Assembly: GCF_034440735.1 (NCBI RefSeq)
Contig: NZ_CP140098.1
Span: 1,543,501-1,607,500 of the forward strand
Length of the DNA: 64,000 bases
Direction: 5' to 3'
From: Deinococcus sp. AB2017081
GTDB lineage: Bacteria; Deinococcota; Deinococci; Deinococcales; Deinococcaceae
Both the position numbers and the translations under genes were made by a program. Below, in pieces: positions 30,547-41,641 of this stretch. Position 1 is the stretch's first letter; each line of letters opens with the position of its first letter. Under the pieces are notes generated by a model. It saw nothing but the letters and a program-made list of their open reading frames with translations. It did no database searches and was not told where the DNA came from.

Positions 30547-32145
30547 ATGGTGCGATTAAAACGGTTGTGGCCCATCCTCTTTGTTATGCTATCTGGTATC
30601 GGCATGGCTCAGCAAATTGTTCAATCTGCTTTCCGGACTGTGCAGGTAGGTCAGCTTGGGTTTGTCCAGTTGCGATCCAGTTCTGGAGAAGTTGCGCTCA
30701 ATTTGGGGGTGCAGTCGGTCGTTGCAAGGCGAATTCCCTCTCAGCAGAATTGGTACTCGTTTGCTGTCCCTAAGACCACTCCTCTGGGTTATCAACTGCT
30801 ACGGCCGGCTTCGAATGGAGCTTTTGGTGGAGTCATTATTGATGTTCAGCCTGCTGATCCAGTTGCTCTTGGAGGCTTCAATCCAGTAGCGAAAGGTAGA
30901 TTCTTGTTACTTTTTAGCAGTTCTGCTCCATCAAGAATTGCCGATTTGTTATCTCCAGAAGTTGTCAAAAAACATCGCGAACTAGCTAGGTTTGACACAT
31001 CTAGAGTAATAATACAGAACAGCCCGATTAGCAAGATCATGTCACTGCCTGGCCGTGGTCAAGTATGTGGCAAAAATTTGTATATAACCGGCGATATACT
31101 TTCAAGTCAGCAGAGCCCTACTTTGGATGCATTGCGTCAGGCGGCAACAGAAGGCCAGGGCCAGCATGAAGACTTACTTTTGGTTGATCCGACCACCATG
31201 CCATACCCGTCAGATTCAAGCGTACCTACGGATCATGTTGTTCCTACCACTACGGAAGAGCGCATCAAGCACAATTTGTATATGTGGGAAATAATCAAAA
31301 AACCATCTAGTATAAAAAGTAGCGAGCCGCCTTATGGACATGCACCGCTCATTTTAGTTTTAGATACTGCATATAAATACGAATCTCTTATCTATGATGA
31401 GCATTCAACACGTAGGGAGGTCAGTATTAGAGGAGAAGGCAATCAAATTATAAAAAAATTAGAGAGCTCTCCATTTCATGGGCTTCAGGTGGGGCGTTTA
31501 ATTAACTCGGAACCTTTTGGTCTCGCTCCAGGTCGTGACGTACGCTACTATGGAGTATGTGCAAAGGGTAGATGTCAATTAGAGAAGATAATAGAGGCGA
31601 TTTGCGTGGGCGTGGCTGAGGCTGTAAGCGGGCGCAAAGTTATCATCAATATGAGTTTCGGTAGCCAAAATGGAAAGGAGATCTTGTTGGGCGCCCTGAA
31701 AGATGCCCGAGATGCCGGCGTAGCTCTGGTGGCTTCTGCAGGCAATGATGACCGCTGTGGCTCATCAGGCACCGCGTGTAATCAGTTCCCAGCGCAATGG
31801 TTTGGTGATCCAAACGCTGCCGAACCTTGGAAGGGTGGATACAGTGTTGGCTCTATGGGACTCACGTCGAGCATAGGAGCTTCATCCAACACGCTTGTCT
31901 CGCGCCCCTCCGTCTTCGCGCCTGGTGTCTTTTATTTGCCTGCGAAAGAGGCGGGCAGGGCAGCGGATCTCCGGCTCTATGTGGGCAGTTCCTTCGCCAC
32001 GCCTATTCTAAGCGCTGCTCTAGCGTTGTGGAGTGAGTGCCAGCCCCCAGGTACTCCCTGGCCAATGGCTAAGAATATAGCCGATTGGAAACAAGGTGGG
32101 GATGGCGTTCTGAACCTTGATACAATGTTGTCTGCTTGCAAATAA
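30547..32145 (+). CDS. Secreted S8-family serine protease, low GC (module B)
   Basis: 532 residues with a signal peptide (~1-24, GMAQQ). It has an N-terminal Ig-like domain comparable to that of the module A protease (WYSFAVPKTTPLG against WLTFTVPKTAAPG). Triad: Asp273 (LVLDTAYKY), His311 (PFHGLQVG) and Ser482 (VGSSFATPILS); INMSFGSQN and VASAGNDDRCG mark the catalytic fold. The ATG at 30547 follows TTGGAGG with 5-nt spacing; a TTG at 30535 is in frame but overlaps that site. Codon usage is AT-rich, unlike the module A partner, with which it shares domain order but little sequence. Confidence 0.87.
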   Translation: MVRLKRLWPILFVMLSGIGMAQQIVQSAFRTVQVGQLGFVQLRSSSGEVALNLGVQSVVARRIPSQQNWYSFAVPKTTPLGYQLLRPASNGAFGGVIIDVQPADPVALGGFNPVAKGRFLLLFSSSAPSRIADLLSPEVVKKHRELARFDTSRVIIQNSPISKIMSLPGRGQVCGKNLYITGDILSSQQSPTLDALRQAATEGQGQHEDLLLVDPTTMPYPSDSSVPTDHVVPTTTEERIKHNLYMWEIIKKPSSIKSSEPPYGHAPLILVLDTAYKYESLIYDEHSTRREVSIRGEGNQIIKKLESSPFHGLQVGRLINSEPFGLAPGRDVRYYGVCAKGRCQLEKIIEAICVGVAEAVSGRKVIINMSFGSQNGKEILLGALKDARDAGVALVASAGNDDRCGSSGTACNQFPAQWFGDPNAAEPWKGGYSVGSMGLTSSIGASSNTLVSRPSVFAPGVFYLPAKEAGRAADLRLYVGSSFATPILSAALALWSECQPPGTPWPMAKNIADWKQGGDGVLNLDTMLSACK

Positions 32146-32286
32146 TGTGAAGATTAAGTGCATACGATGTGTCTTCATATCTTGCGTGTTCGGAAGATAA
32201 TCATTTATCATCTCTAGTAAGATAGAGCGTAGTATTGGCATACTAGACCTGGAAACTAGATGTTGTCTAAGTGATAGTAAAATTAT

Positions 32287-32320
32287 AGAGGGGGAAGCTT
32301 GGAAATGAGCGTCCCCCTCT
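32287..32320. terminator. bidirectional terminator, gyrB / protease
   Basis: Nine-base perfect arms (32287-32295 and 32312-32320). In the gyrB direction the stem is followed by ATAATTTT, a proper T-rich tail. Confidence 0.8.
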
Positions 32321-32343
32321 GGCCAGAATAAAATCTTCTACAT

Positions 32344-34461
<2,118 letters not shown>

Positions 34462-34463
34462 TC

Positions 34464-34492
34464 AGTATACTACCTCAGTTGAAACCGGTCAA
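34464..34492 (-). promoter_or_regulatory. gyrB promoter TTGACC-17-TATACT
   Basis: -35 at 34487-34492 and -10 at 34464-34469, exactly 17 bp apart; the best sigma-70-type promoter in the window. Confidence 0.85.
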
Positions 34493-34497
34493 ATAAA

Positions 34498-34514
34498 TTA
34501 CGCTGTAAACAGAA
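34498..34514 (-). promoter_or_regulatory. RDRM-like palindrome upstream of gyrB
   Basis: TTCTGTTTACAGCGTAA differs from the radiation/desiccation response motif TTATGTCATTGACATAA at one base in each conserved 5-base arm. It sits 5 bp upstream of the -35. gyrB belongs to the DdrO/IrrE-controlled set in Deinococcus, so the position makes sense, but the core match is weak. Confidence 0.4.
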
Positions 34515-34637
34515 TAGGATGGAGTCGGTTCAATGTTGGTAAATCCCGTCCCATACGGGGCTGATCGGTCAGGCTACACGGAGAGTGACTCCCGCCGTCA
34601 CCTCACGTGGGCCAGCACACGTCAGAATGGGCGGCGC

Positions 34638-36665
34638 ATGATCCGCCGCGTTGCCCTGTTCACCGCCCTGCTCGGTCTGGTTCCGTCCGGCCTGTCCCAG
34701 ACCACCTCTGGCCCGGCCCGCAGCGACGCGGCGGCGTGTGCTCTGCCGGCCGGGCCACTCCCGACCCGTACCCGCGCCGTGTTCGTGCTCGACACCAGCG
34801 GCAGCATGCAGGGGCTGGGCGACGGCAAGGCTGTCATCTTCGGGCGGGTCACGGCGGCCATCAATACCTATGTGCGGGCCACCCGGCCCGATCGCGTCGA
34901 ACTCCTGACCTTTGATGCCGGAGTGCGGTCGCGCCAGAGCTTTGAGGCGCCGGCCGGCACCGCCCGCTGGAACGCGGCGCTGGCCGCCCTGAAGGCCGAC
35001 GGCAGCAACACCCACCTCTACCGCAGCGTGCAAGCGGCCCTGAGTCCCCTGACCGGGGCCGGCACATACCTGACCACGGTGTTCGTCCTGACCGACGGGA
35101 TCGACAACGATCCGCAGCAGTCCGTCACGCCGGATCGGGCGCTGGCGGCCTTCGCAGGGCGCGGCCCGCTGGATCGGCTGCATTACGTGGCGCTGGGCAC
35201 CGGGATTCCGGCCGCCGCCCGCCGTGCACTGGAGGCCAGCGGCTACGCCGACGGTGTGACCTTGCCGGTCGGTACATCCCCGGATCTGGTGCGCACCGGC
35301 ACCGGCGGCGGCCTGCTCACGGTGACGGACACCGCTGGCCTGCCCGTGCCCTTCCTGTCGGGCACGGCGCTCCAGCTCGGTACCGGCCCGGCCAGCGCCC
35401 CGGTGCGTCTGGCCACCCCGACCGTCCAGGGCGGCCGGGTGCGCCTGACGCTGGCGGGCAACGTGCCCTACGGTGCGCCGGCACTGCTGTGTGCGGCCCC
35501 GGTCGGAAACGGTGTCCGGCCGGGGCAGGTGCTGCTGCGCGTTGCGCTGCCCGGCACCGCACGGCTGCGGCTGCTGAACCCCGCCGCCGACCGGGCCCTG
35601 GCGACCGGCGAGGACGTGGTGCTGCGCTACGCCGCGCCGATCGGGCAGCGGGTGGAGGGTACCCGGATCGTGAACGCGCCGGCGGGCCTGCGGGCCGAGG
35701 TCTGGGCGCCGCCCGGCTCCCGCCTGATCACCCTGCGCCTGACGAACACCGGCCTGGGGGTGGGCACCCGCGTGAGTCCCACGCTGCTGCTTCCCGGCGG
35801 TCTGGGGGTGACCGTGCCGACCGTGACGGGTGCCCCCGGCGGCCGGACGCCGCTGGTGTCACCCGCCGCCACCGGAGACTCCCGCTCGGCCGTGGCGGCC
35901 CCGGCGGCTGGCGCCGGCTGGACACGCTGGCTGCCGTGGGCGCTGCTGTGTCTGCTGCTGGGGGCTGCGGCGGTGGTGGGCCTGCGGCGGCGTTCCCGGG
36001 GCGCCCCGGTGCGTCCTGTCCGCCCCACGCCGCCCGTGGCCGCCGCGCCCGGCGTGCCCGCTGTCGAGGGCATCGAATACAGCGAGGATCGCCTTCTGTC
36101 CCTGGTCGGCGTGAATGGAGAGGTGACAGGCGTGTCCACCCCGCTGGACGGCCCCTTTGATGTGGGACACCTGGCGCGGGTGCCACACCTGAGCGGCCTG
36201 CGCTTCGAGCAGCACCTGCACGGCCTGCGCTGCACGCAGATTCCGCCGGACATCGAGGTCAGCCAGGGAGCGCGGCTGCTGCGGGCCGGGGACATCGTGC
36301 GGCCCGCCACGCTGCTGGGCGTGGCCGTCGCCCGCCCGGCGCGGGCCCCGTCCCTGCCGCTGGGGTCGCTGGCGGGCCTGGGGCTGCCGCTGACCCTCAG
36401 CACGCACGGGCAGACCGTCCACGTCGTGGGGCCGTATGGCGAGCACGCCCTGACCCTGCGCCCCGGCCTGACCGACGTGGGTGACAGCCTGGACGCCCCG
36501 GCCCTGCGTGGCCTGCGGCTGGCCGTCACGGGTGGCGTCGTCCTGCTGGCCGAGCGCCCGGACTCCCTGGGCCTGCGACGTCCCGGCGAGGGAGAGTCCA
36601 TCCGGCCCGGCACCGCGCTGAGCGGCATGCTCACCCTGGATCTGCCCGGCGACGTGACACGCTGA
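34638..36665 (+). CDS. Membrane-anchored von Willebrand factor A protein
   Basis: 675 residues. Signal peptide (~1-20), then a vWA domain with a full MIDAS: D52-T-S-G-S, Thr in GSNTHLYR and VLTDGIDND. Beta-rich regions follow (~215-400), then a single membrane helix (~431-452, WALLCLLLGAAAVVGL) with a basic RRRSRG stop and a ~220-residue C-terminal part. The topology is unusual in having a sizeable C-terminal domain on the inner side. A CAGAAT box 9 nt before the ATG suggests leaderless initiation. Divergent from gyrB. Ligand unknown. Confidence 0.8.
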   Translation: MIRRVALFTALLGLVPSGLSQTTSGPARSDAAACALPAGPLPTRTRAVFVLDTSGSMQGLGDGKAVIFGRVTAAINTYVRATRPDRVELLTFDAGVRSRQSFEAPAGTARWNAALAALKADGSNTHLYRSVQAALSPLTGAGTYLTTVFVLTDGIDNDPQQSVTPDRALAAFAGRGPLDRLHYVALGTGIPAAARRALEASGYADGVTLPVGTSPDLVRTGTGGGLLTVTDTAGLPVPFLSGTALQLGTGPASAPVRLATPTVQGGRVRLTLAGNVPYGAPALLCAAPVGNGVRPGQVLLRVALPGTARLRLLNPAADRALATGEDVVLRYAAPIGQRVEGTRIVNAPAGLRAEVWAPPGSRLITLRLTNTGLGVGTRVSPTLLLPGGLGVTVPTVTGAPGGRTPLVSPAATGDSRSAVAAPAAGAGWTRWLPWALLCLLLGAAAVVGLRRRSRGAPVRPVRPTPPVAAAPGVPAVEGIEYSEDRLLSLVGVNGEVTGVSTPLDGPFDVGHLARVPHLSGLRFEQHLHGLRCTQIPPDIEVSQGARLLRAGDIVRPATLLGVAVARPARAPSLPLGSLAGLGLPLTLSTHGQTVHVVGPYGEHALTLRPGLTDVGDSLDAPALRGLRLAVTGGVVLLAERPDSLGLRRPGEGESIRPGTALSGMLTLDLPGDVTR

Positions 36666-36748
36666 CGTCGGCCGGGGTGCGGCGCCATGCTCTGCGCCCG
36701 TGCCCGGGCGCACCCGCCGATCCGGTTCGCCCATGACGACAAATGCTC

Positions 36749-36754
36749 TAGGCT
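36749..36754 (+). promoter_or_regulatory. -10 TAGGCT, leaderless promoter
   Basis: It ends 6 nt before the ATG at 36761. Confidence 0.6.
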
Positions 36755-36760
36755 GCCTCC

Positions 36761-37243
36761 ATGGAGTGGCTGCGGCAGATTCACGACATCCGGTTCGACA
36801 CGCCCCTGGGCCTCTTCCTGTCCGGGCCGCTGGTGGTCGCGGCGCTGGTGCTGTTTCTGTGGAGCGTTGCCCCGACGGTCAAGGGCAGGGTGAGTACCGG
36901 GTTCATCGTGTGGCTGCGCGTCACGTGGGCGGCCTTCCTGCTGCCGGCGGTCACGGGCGTGATCCTCGCGCTGGGCGGCATGAAGGTGGCGAGCGCCACC
37001 GACGCGGGCGGCGGCACGACCCGCTACGGCTTCCCGGTCGATCCCAGCCGTGACTGGGAGCACTGGATGTACGTGGCGTTCACCCTGCTGACGCTGTACG
37101 TGATCGAGGTGCTGATCAAGGGGCGCGTGATCGAACACCGGCTCGGTCTGAAATTCCTGCCGGTGGCGACGCTGTTCATGTACGGCTGCACCTTCATGAT
37201 CGGCCGGGTGGCCGTGTTTCCGGGCAGCACGCCGGGCACGTGA
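36761..37243 (+). CDS. Four-helix membrane protein, unknown
   Basis: 160 residues. Hydrophobic helices at about 18-38, 50-74, 100-118 and 129-148. A Gly/Ala/Asp-rich loop (ASATDAGGGTTRYGF) separates helices 2 and 3. I do not recognise the family. The Trp/His-rich DWEHWMYVAF ahead of helix 3 is the only distinctive feature. Stands alone between the vWA gene and the LysM gene. Confidence 0.7.
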   Translation: MEWLRQIHDIRFDTPLGLFLSGPLVVAALVLFLWSVAPTVKGRVSTGFIVWLRVTWAAFLLPAVTGVILALGGMKVASATDAGGGTTRYGFPVDPSRDWEHWMYVAFTLLTLYVIEVLIKGRVIEHRLGLKFLPVATLFMYGCTFMIGRVAVFPGSTPGT

Positions 37244-37273
37244 CGGTCACGCCCGGTGGTACGGCGTTCATCC

Positions 37274-37308
37274 GGCGGGTGTCCACCCGGAACATGGTGG
37301 ACGCCGCC
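37274..37308 (+). terminator. candidate terminator
   Basis: A stem of 7 plus 5 pairs (37274-37278 and 37281-37287 with 37296-37302 and 37304-37308) with a small internal loop, 30 bp past the stop at 37243. Confidence 0.4.
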
Positions 37309-37361
37309 GTGGCCGGGCCTCATGCTGCGGTCACAGGCTGATGCTCCCCTGTCTGGAACCC

Positions 37362-38762
37362 ATGCCCACACGCTCTACGCACAGACGCTTGCTGCTCACC
37401 GTCCCCCTCGTCGCGTCCCTCCTCGCTGCCAGTCCGTCTCTCGCGGTCAAGACGTCCGGTTCTAAGATCACTCCGTCCAGCACGACCATCGCCTCCACGC
37501 CACCCACGCGGACGGTCACCGTGCGGCGCGGCGATACCCTGCCCCGCATCGCGGCGCGGACCGGCGTCAGCGTGGCCCGGCTGCGTGCCCTGAACGGCCT
37601 GAAGGGCAGCGGGCTGATCAGCGGTCAGGTGCTGCGGCTCGGGCCGGTGTCCACCACGAAATCCCCCGCGCCACAGGGCGTGTACACCGTGAAATCAGGT
37701 GACTGGCTGAGCCGGGTCGCGGCCCGCTTCGGGGTCACCGTCCCGGCCCTCGTGAAGGCAAACTCGCTGAAGACGACCGTCATCCGGCCGGGTCAGAAGC
37801 TGATCGTGCCGGCCAGAACTGTCTCCGCGGTGGCTGCCCGCCCGAAGGCCCGCCCCACCACGGAAGTCCGCACGCTGTACACCTATGTCCGCATGACTGC
37901 CGGCGACACGCCCACGCGCCTCGCGGCCCGCTACCACCTGAGCGTGGACGCCCTGCGCCGCCTGAACGGCCTGACGTCGTACCGCTACATCGTGCCCGGC
38001 AGCAAGCTGCTGGTGCCCACCCGCGTGCCGGTGCCGATCCCGCCGGCCCCGCTGCACCAGCCCGTGACCTTCAAGACGCTGCGGCCCCTGGGCGTGCGGG
38101 TGCAGATCATCACGGTGGATCTGCGTTACCGCTCGACCCTGATCGCGCCGGTGCTGCCGTCGACGGCCGACACCTTCGGCCGGGGGGCACGGGTGGGGCA
38201 GCTCGCCCGTGCCAGCAGTGCCCGTGCCCTGATCAACGGGTCGTACTTCCACCCGCTGAGCTTTGCGCCGGCCGGCGACATCGTCATGCAGGGGCGGATG
38301 CTCACGTGGGGCCGGATTCCCATGGCGCTGGCGATCACGCCGGACAACCGCGCCACCATCCGGGCCAGCACCACCCCGCTGCTGCGGCGGCCGCTGGACA
38401 CGAGCTGGGCGGGCATGGAGACCGTGATCGCCACCGGGCCGCGCATCCTGTCCGGCGGGAAACTCACGGCCGGGTACAGCAGCGCCTTCCGCGATCCGGC
38501 GCTGTTCGGCCGCGCCGCCCGCAGCGCCGTGGGCCTGGTCAGCAACCGTGATCTGGTGCTGGTCAGCACGCACACGCGGCTGACCACCACCGAGATGGGC
38601 AAGGTCATGGCCCGCCTGGGCATCCGGGACGCGCTGCTGCTCGACGGTGGCAGCTCGACCGGGATCGCGTGGAACGGGGCGCCCGTGCTCGAGAGCGTCC
38701 GCAAGGTCAGCTACGGCATCGGCGTGTTCACCGGCTACACCGGCCGCCGCTACCTGCGCTGA
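37362..38762 (+). CDS. LysM-repeat phosphodiester glycosidase (NAGPA) domain protein
   Basis: 466 residues, exported (signal ~1-30). Three LysM units (~50-97 with TVRRGDTLPRIAARTG, ~108-150 with YTVKSGDWLSRVAARFG, and ~175-220 with MTAGDTPTRLAARYH) bind peptidoglycan. The C-terminal ~230 residues have the NAGPA-type pattern: ALINGSYFHP, TVIATGPRILSGGK and DALLLDGGSSTGI. Family members cleave or exchange phosphodiester-linked sugars in the envelope. The start at 37362 gives the cleaner signal peptide; an in-frame ATG at 37341 is possible. Confidence 0.85.
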   Translation: MPTRSTHRRLLLTVPLVASLLAASPSLAVKTSGSKITPSSTTIASTPPTRTVTVRRGDTLPRIAARTGVSVARLRALNGLKGSGLISGQVLRLGPVSTTKSPAPQGVYTVKSGDWLSRVAARFGVTVPALVKANSLKTTVIRPGQKLIVPARTVSAVAARPKARPTTEVRTLYTYVRMTAGDTPTRLAARYHLSVDALRRLNGLTSYRYIVPGSKLLVPTRVPVPIPPAPLHQPVTFKTLRPLGVRVQIITVDLRYRSTLIAPVLPSTADTFGRGARVGQLARASSARALINGSYFHPLSFAPAGDIVMQGRMLTWGRIPMALAITPDNRATIRASTTPLLRRPLDTSWAGMETVIATGPRILSGGKLTAGYSSAFRDPALFGRAARSAVGLVSNRDLVLVSTHTRLTTTEMGKVMARLGIRDALLLDGGSSTGIAWNGAPVLESVRKVSYGIGVFTGYTGRRYLR

Positions 38763-38771
38763 ATCCGGGCA

Positions 38772-39152
38772 CTACTCCGCCCACAGCCACATGCGGGCGG
38801 TCGGCGGGTCGGACGTGACCCGGATGACCGTCTGCTCGCCAGCCAGGACGCTCAGGTACTGACCCCGCGTGGCGTCGTGGAAGACGTGCAGGTTCTGGTC
38901 GCGCGAGCTGTCGCCCACGCCCAGCAGCGTCAGGCCGGCCGCCGCGAGCCGGTCGCAGGTCTCGGCCACGCTGCCGGACATGGTGTAGCGGGCTCCTGGC
39001 TGCGCGTCCCTCAGCAGGGCGGTCACGGCCGCGTCCGGGGTGGGGGCGGCCACCGCCGGGTGGGTGGTCACTGCGCCCAGCAGCGCTGTCACGGTGAGCA
39101 GCGTGCGGGCGATCTGGCGGGTTCGTCCGGTGGTCGTCCTGTCGTGTCGCAT
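38772..39152 (-). CDS. Small secreted protein, unknown
   Basis: 126 residues from ATG 39152 behind an AGGAGG site at 6-nt spacing. Signal peptide (~14-35, AVAAPTP). The mature part (~90 residues) has two Cys-free alpha/beta segments and ends ARMWLWAE. VGDSSRDQNLHVFHDATRGQYLSVL suggests a small beta-sheet domain. No family recognised. Convergent with the LysM gene: 9 bp separate the two stop codons, and no hairpin is visible. Confidence 0.7.
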   Translation of the reverse strand: MRHDRTTTGRTRQIARTLLTVTALLGAVTTHPAVAAPTPDAAVTALLRDAQPGARYTMSGSVAETCDRLAAAGLTLLGVGDSSRDQNLHVFHDATRGQYLSVLAGEQTVIRVTSDPPTARMWLWAE

Positions 39153-39265
39153 GTCCTGCCTCCTGCCGCGCATCCGCGCTGGCACGGTCAGGGTGCGCCG
39201 GGTGCCGTGACCGGGCATTGACCGCAGCGTGACCGGTGGGCACAGCCCTGGAGCATGCGGGCCTG

Positions 39266-39271
39266 TACCAT
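39266..39271 (+). promoter_or_regulatory. -10 TACCAT, leaderless promoter of the rbfA leader ORF
   Basis: It ends 6 nt before the ATG at 39278. No -35 of quality. Confidence 0.5.
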
Positions 39272-39277
39272 GCGGGG

Positions 39278-39331
39278 ATGATGGTGTTCTCCCCCCACCC
39301 GGCCCGTGACCCCGCGCAGGGCCACCCATGA
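39278..39331 (+). CDS. 17-residue leader peptide coupled to rbfA
   Basis: ATG-ATG start 6 nt after TACCAT; encodes [17 protein letters not shown] and stops with a TGA that overlaps the rbfA start codon as ATGA. rbfA itself has no convincing ribosome site, so the likely arrangement is a leaderless mRNA whose first ORF delivers ribosomes to rbfA. The codons are GC-rich like its neighbours. It could also be chance read-through of a leader. Confidence 0.5.
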   Translation: MMVFSPHPARDPAQGHP

Positions 39332-39615
39332 AGCCCGAGCAGGTGCAGTCCCAGATCACCCGCGTGCTCGGGGACGCCATCGCCGGGCTGCGCGACCCGC
39401 GCGTGCCGATGATCGTGACCGTGGAGCGCGTGACCGTGACCGCCGACTACGGTCTGGCCCGCGTGTACGTGAGTGCCATGACCGGCAACGTGGACGATCT
39501 GGTCGACGCCCTGAACCACGCCCGGGGGCACCTCCAGCGTCAGGTGGCCGAGCACGTGCGGATGCGGCGCACGCCTACGCTGGAGTTCCATGCCGCCAGT
39601 GAGGCCCGCTGGTGA
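39328..39615 (+). CDS. rbfA: Ribosome-binding factor A
   Basis: 95 residues; single KH-like domain. [43 protein letters not shown] and [15 protein letters not shown] are the usual RbfA landmarks (16S 5'-end maturation, cold adaptation). Shorter than the E. coli protein because the C-terminal tail is absent. It overlaps the downstream thioesterase gene by GTGA and the leader ORF by ATGA, so all three are in one translationally linked unit. Confidence 0.93.
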   Translation: MKPEQVQSQITRVLGDAIAGLRDPRVPMIVTVERVTVTADYGLARVYVSAMTGNVDDLVDALNHARGHLQRQVAEHVRMRRTPTLEFHAASEARW

Positions 39616-40025
39616 CCGTCGGCCCCGCCGAGATTCACAGCGTCCTCGCGGTGCGCTATGCCGAGACGGACATGATGGGCGTGGTGCACCACGCCACCTA
39701 TCCCGTGTGGTTCGAGGTGGGCCGCACCGACGTCATGCTGGCGTGCGGGCTGCCGTACACCCAGATCGAGGCGCGCGGGCACTACCTCATGCTGTCGGGC
39801 CTGACCGTCGAGTACCGCCGCGCCGCGCGGTACGGGGACACGGTGACCGTCGTAACCCGTGTGGCCGAGCTGCGCAGCCGCACCGTGACCTTCGCTTACC
39901 GCGTGCTGCGCGGCGAGGAGCTGCTGGCGACCGGCGAGACCCGGCACATCGCCACGGATCACGCCTACCGGCCGTCACGCCTGCCGGACGACGTGCTCGT
40001 GGCGCTCGGTGCCGGAGTGCCCTGA
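39612..40025 (+). CDS. Acyl-CoA thioesterase, 4-hydroxybenzoyl-CoA thioesterase fold
   Basis: 137 residues, single hot-dog domain. [25 protein letters not shown] carries the catalytic Asp of YbgC-type thioesterases (Y-x-x-T-D-x-x-G-x-V-x-N/H). GTG start overlapping the rbfA stop by 4 nt. Cytosolic; acyl-CoA preference not predictable. Confidence 0.9.
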   Translation: MTVGPAEIHSVLAVRYAETDMMGVVHHATYPVWFEVGRTDVMLACGLPYTQIEARGHYLMLSGLTVEYRRAARYGDTVTVVTRVAELRSRTVTFAYRVLRGEELLATGETRHIATDHAYRPSRLPDDVLVALGAGVP

Positions 40026-40032
40026 GGCACGC

Positions 40033-40038
40033 TACACT
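40033..40038 (+). promoter_or_regulatory. -10 TACACT, leaderless promoter
   Basis: It ends 9 nt before the ATG at 40048. Confidence 0.6.
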
Positions 40039-40047
40039 GCGCGGCAC

Positions 40048-40524
<477 letters not shown>

Positions 40525-40603
40525 GCGAACCGACCTGACCTAGCCCGTGCACCCTCAGCCAGTACGATGGGGGAAACGCTCACAATCCGCACCGTGCCGG
40601 TGG

Positions 40604-40609
40604 TACGCT
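40604..40609 (+). promoter_or_regulatory. -10 TACGCT, leaderless promoter
   Basis: It ends 6 nt before the ATG at 40616. Confidence 0.65.
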
Positions 40610-40615
40610 GCGGCC

Positions 40616-41419
40616 ATGTGGCCATTCGGAAAGAACACTGCTGACCGTGTCAAGGACGCCCTGAACGAGCAACCCCGCCTGAAGGATCTGGGACTGCAGG
40701 TCACCGAGCGCGGCGGCGACGTGAGCATCAGCGGCATGGTGCCCACCGAGCACTACCTCGGTCTGATCCGGGTGGTCGCCGAGGGCATCAACGGCGTGAA
40801 GACCGTCGACACCAGCGGGGTGACGTTCGAGCAGGAGGTGGCCGCGCCCGCCCAGGCCGCCCCGGAGACCCCCGAGCCGGCCGTGGACGCCGCACCCGAG
40901 CTTCAGCCCTCGGCGCCTGCCACCGTCAGCACCGGCAACATGAACGCCCGTCCTGCCCCGAAGGCCGCCGCGCCCGCGCCGGTCAGTGACGCCGAGATCC
41001 AGGAACTCGAGGACGCCAGCAAGATCGCCAAGGCCGTCCACCGGGCCATCCGCAACAACGGTGAGCTGTCCGACGATCCCATCGATGTCCTGCAGAGCGG
41101 CAAGTCGGTGATCCTCCGCGGCGTCGTGGACAACGACCACGAACTGCGGCTGCTGGAGCAGGTCGCCCGCGGCGTCAGTGGCGTGGCCGGCGTGGACGTC
41201 AAGGGGATCCGGGTGGCCCAGGGGGCCAAGGAACTCGCCAAGGAGAAGGACGAGGCGTCCGGCGACACCGTGTACACCGTCAAGCCCGGCGACAGCCTGA
41301 GCGCCATCGCGCAGAAGTTCTACGGCGACGCCATGGAGTACAAGAAGATCGCCCACTACAACAACATCAGCAACCCGGATCTGATCCACCCCGGCGACAA
41401 GCTCCGTATTCCCGGCTGA
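40616..41419 (+). CDS. BON-BON-LysM protein
   Basis: 267 residues. First BON domain ~8-70 (VKDALNEQPRLKDLGLQV, GDVSISGMVPT), an Ala/Pro linker (~75-130), second BON ~135-200 (KAVHRAIRNNGELSDDPIDV, SVILRGVVDND) and a C-terminal LysM ~215-266 (YTVKPGDSLSAIAQKFYGD). It resembles YgaU/Kbp potassium-binding proteins but has an extra BON domain. No signal peptide, so cytosolic as for Kbp, despite the LysM. Terminated by the hairpin at 41460. Confidence 0.88.
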   Translation: MWPFGKNTADRVKDALNEQPRLKDLGLQVTERGGDVSISGMVPTEHYLGLIRVVAEGINGVKTVDTSGVTFEQEVAAPAQAAPETPEPAVDAAPELQPSAPATVSTGNMNARPAPKAAAPAPVSDAEIQELEDASKIAKAVHRAIRNNGELSDDPIDVLQSGKSVILRGVVDNDHELRLLEQVARGVSGVAGVDVKGIRVAQGAKELAKEKDEASGDTVYTVKPGDSLSAIAQKFYGDAMEYKKIAHYNNISNPDLIHPGDKLRIPG

Positions 41420-41459
41420 GCGGCACCTTCTCCTTCTGACAGCGGTGTTCGGTTCCGTC

Positions 41460-41482
41460 GAGGGGCGACACCGATGCCCCTC
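41460..41482 (+). terminator. hairpin terminator
   Basis: A GAGGGGC/GCCCCTC stem (41460-41466 with 41476-41482), 40 bp past the stop at 41419. Confidence 0.6.
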
Positions 41483-41629
41483 ACTTCCACGTGTACCCGC
41501 GGTCTCCTGCAGGTGCTCGCTCCGCTCGATGCAGAGGCCGTGAGGGAACCCTGGGGTGCCTCTGAATTCTGCTCTGCACTGGACGCCCGGTTCCGCCTTT
41601 GGTGGGACGTGGTGTCCAGTTGCTGCCGC

Positions 41630-41635
41630 TATGCT
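41630..41635 (+). promoter_or_regulatory. -10 TATGCT, leaderless promoter of the LiaSFR-like operon
   Basis: It ends 6 nt before the ATG at 41642. Confidence 0.65.
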
Positions 41636-41641
41636 CGGCGC

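Noticed and set aside
34533..34637. Upstream extension of the vWA gene from ATG 34533.
   Set aside because: The extension overlaps the gyrB control region and lacks a signal peptide; ATG 34638 gives a proper signal and a -10 box at leaderless distance.
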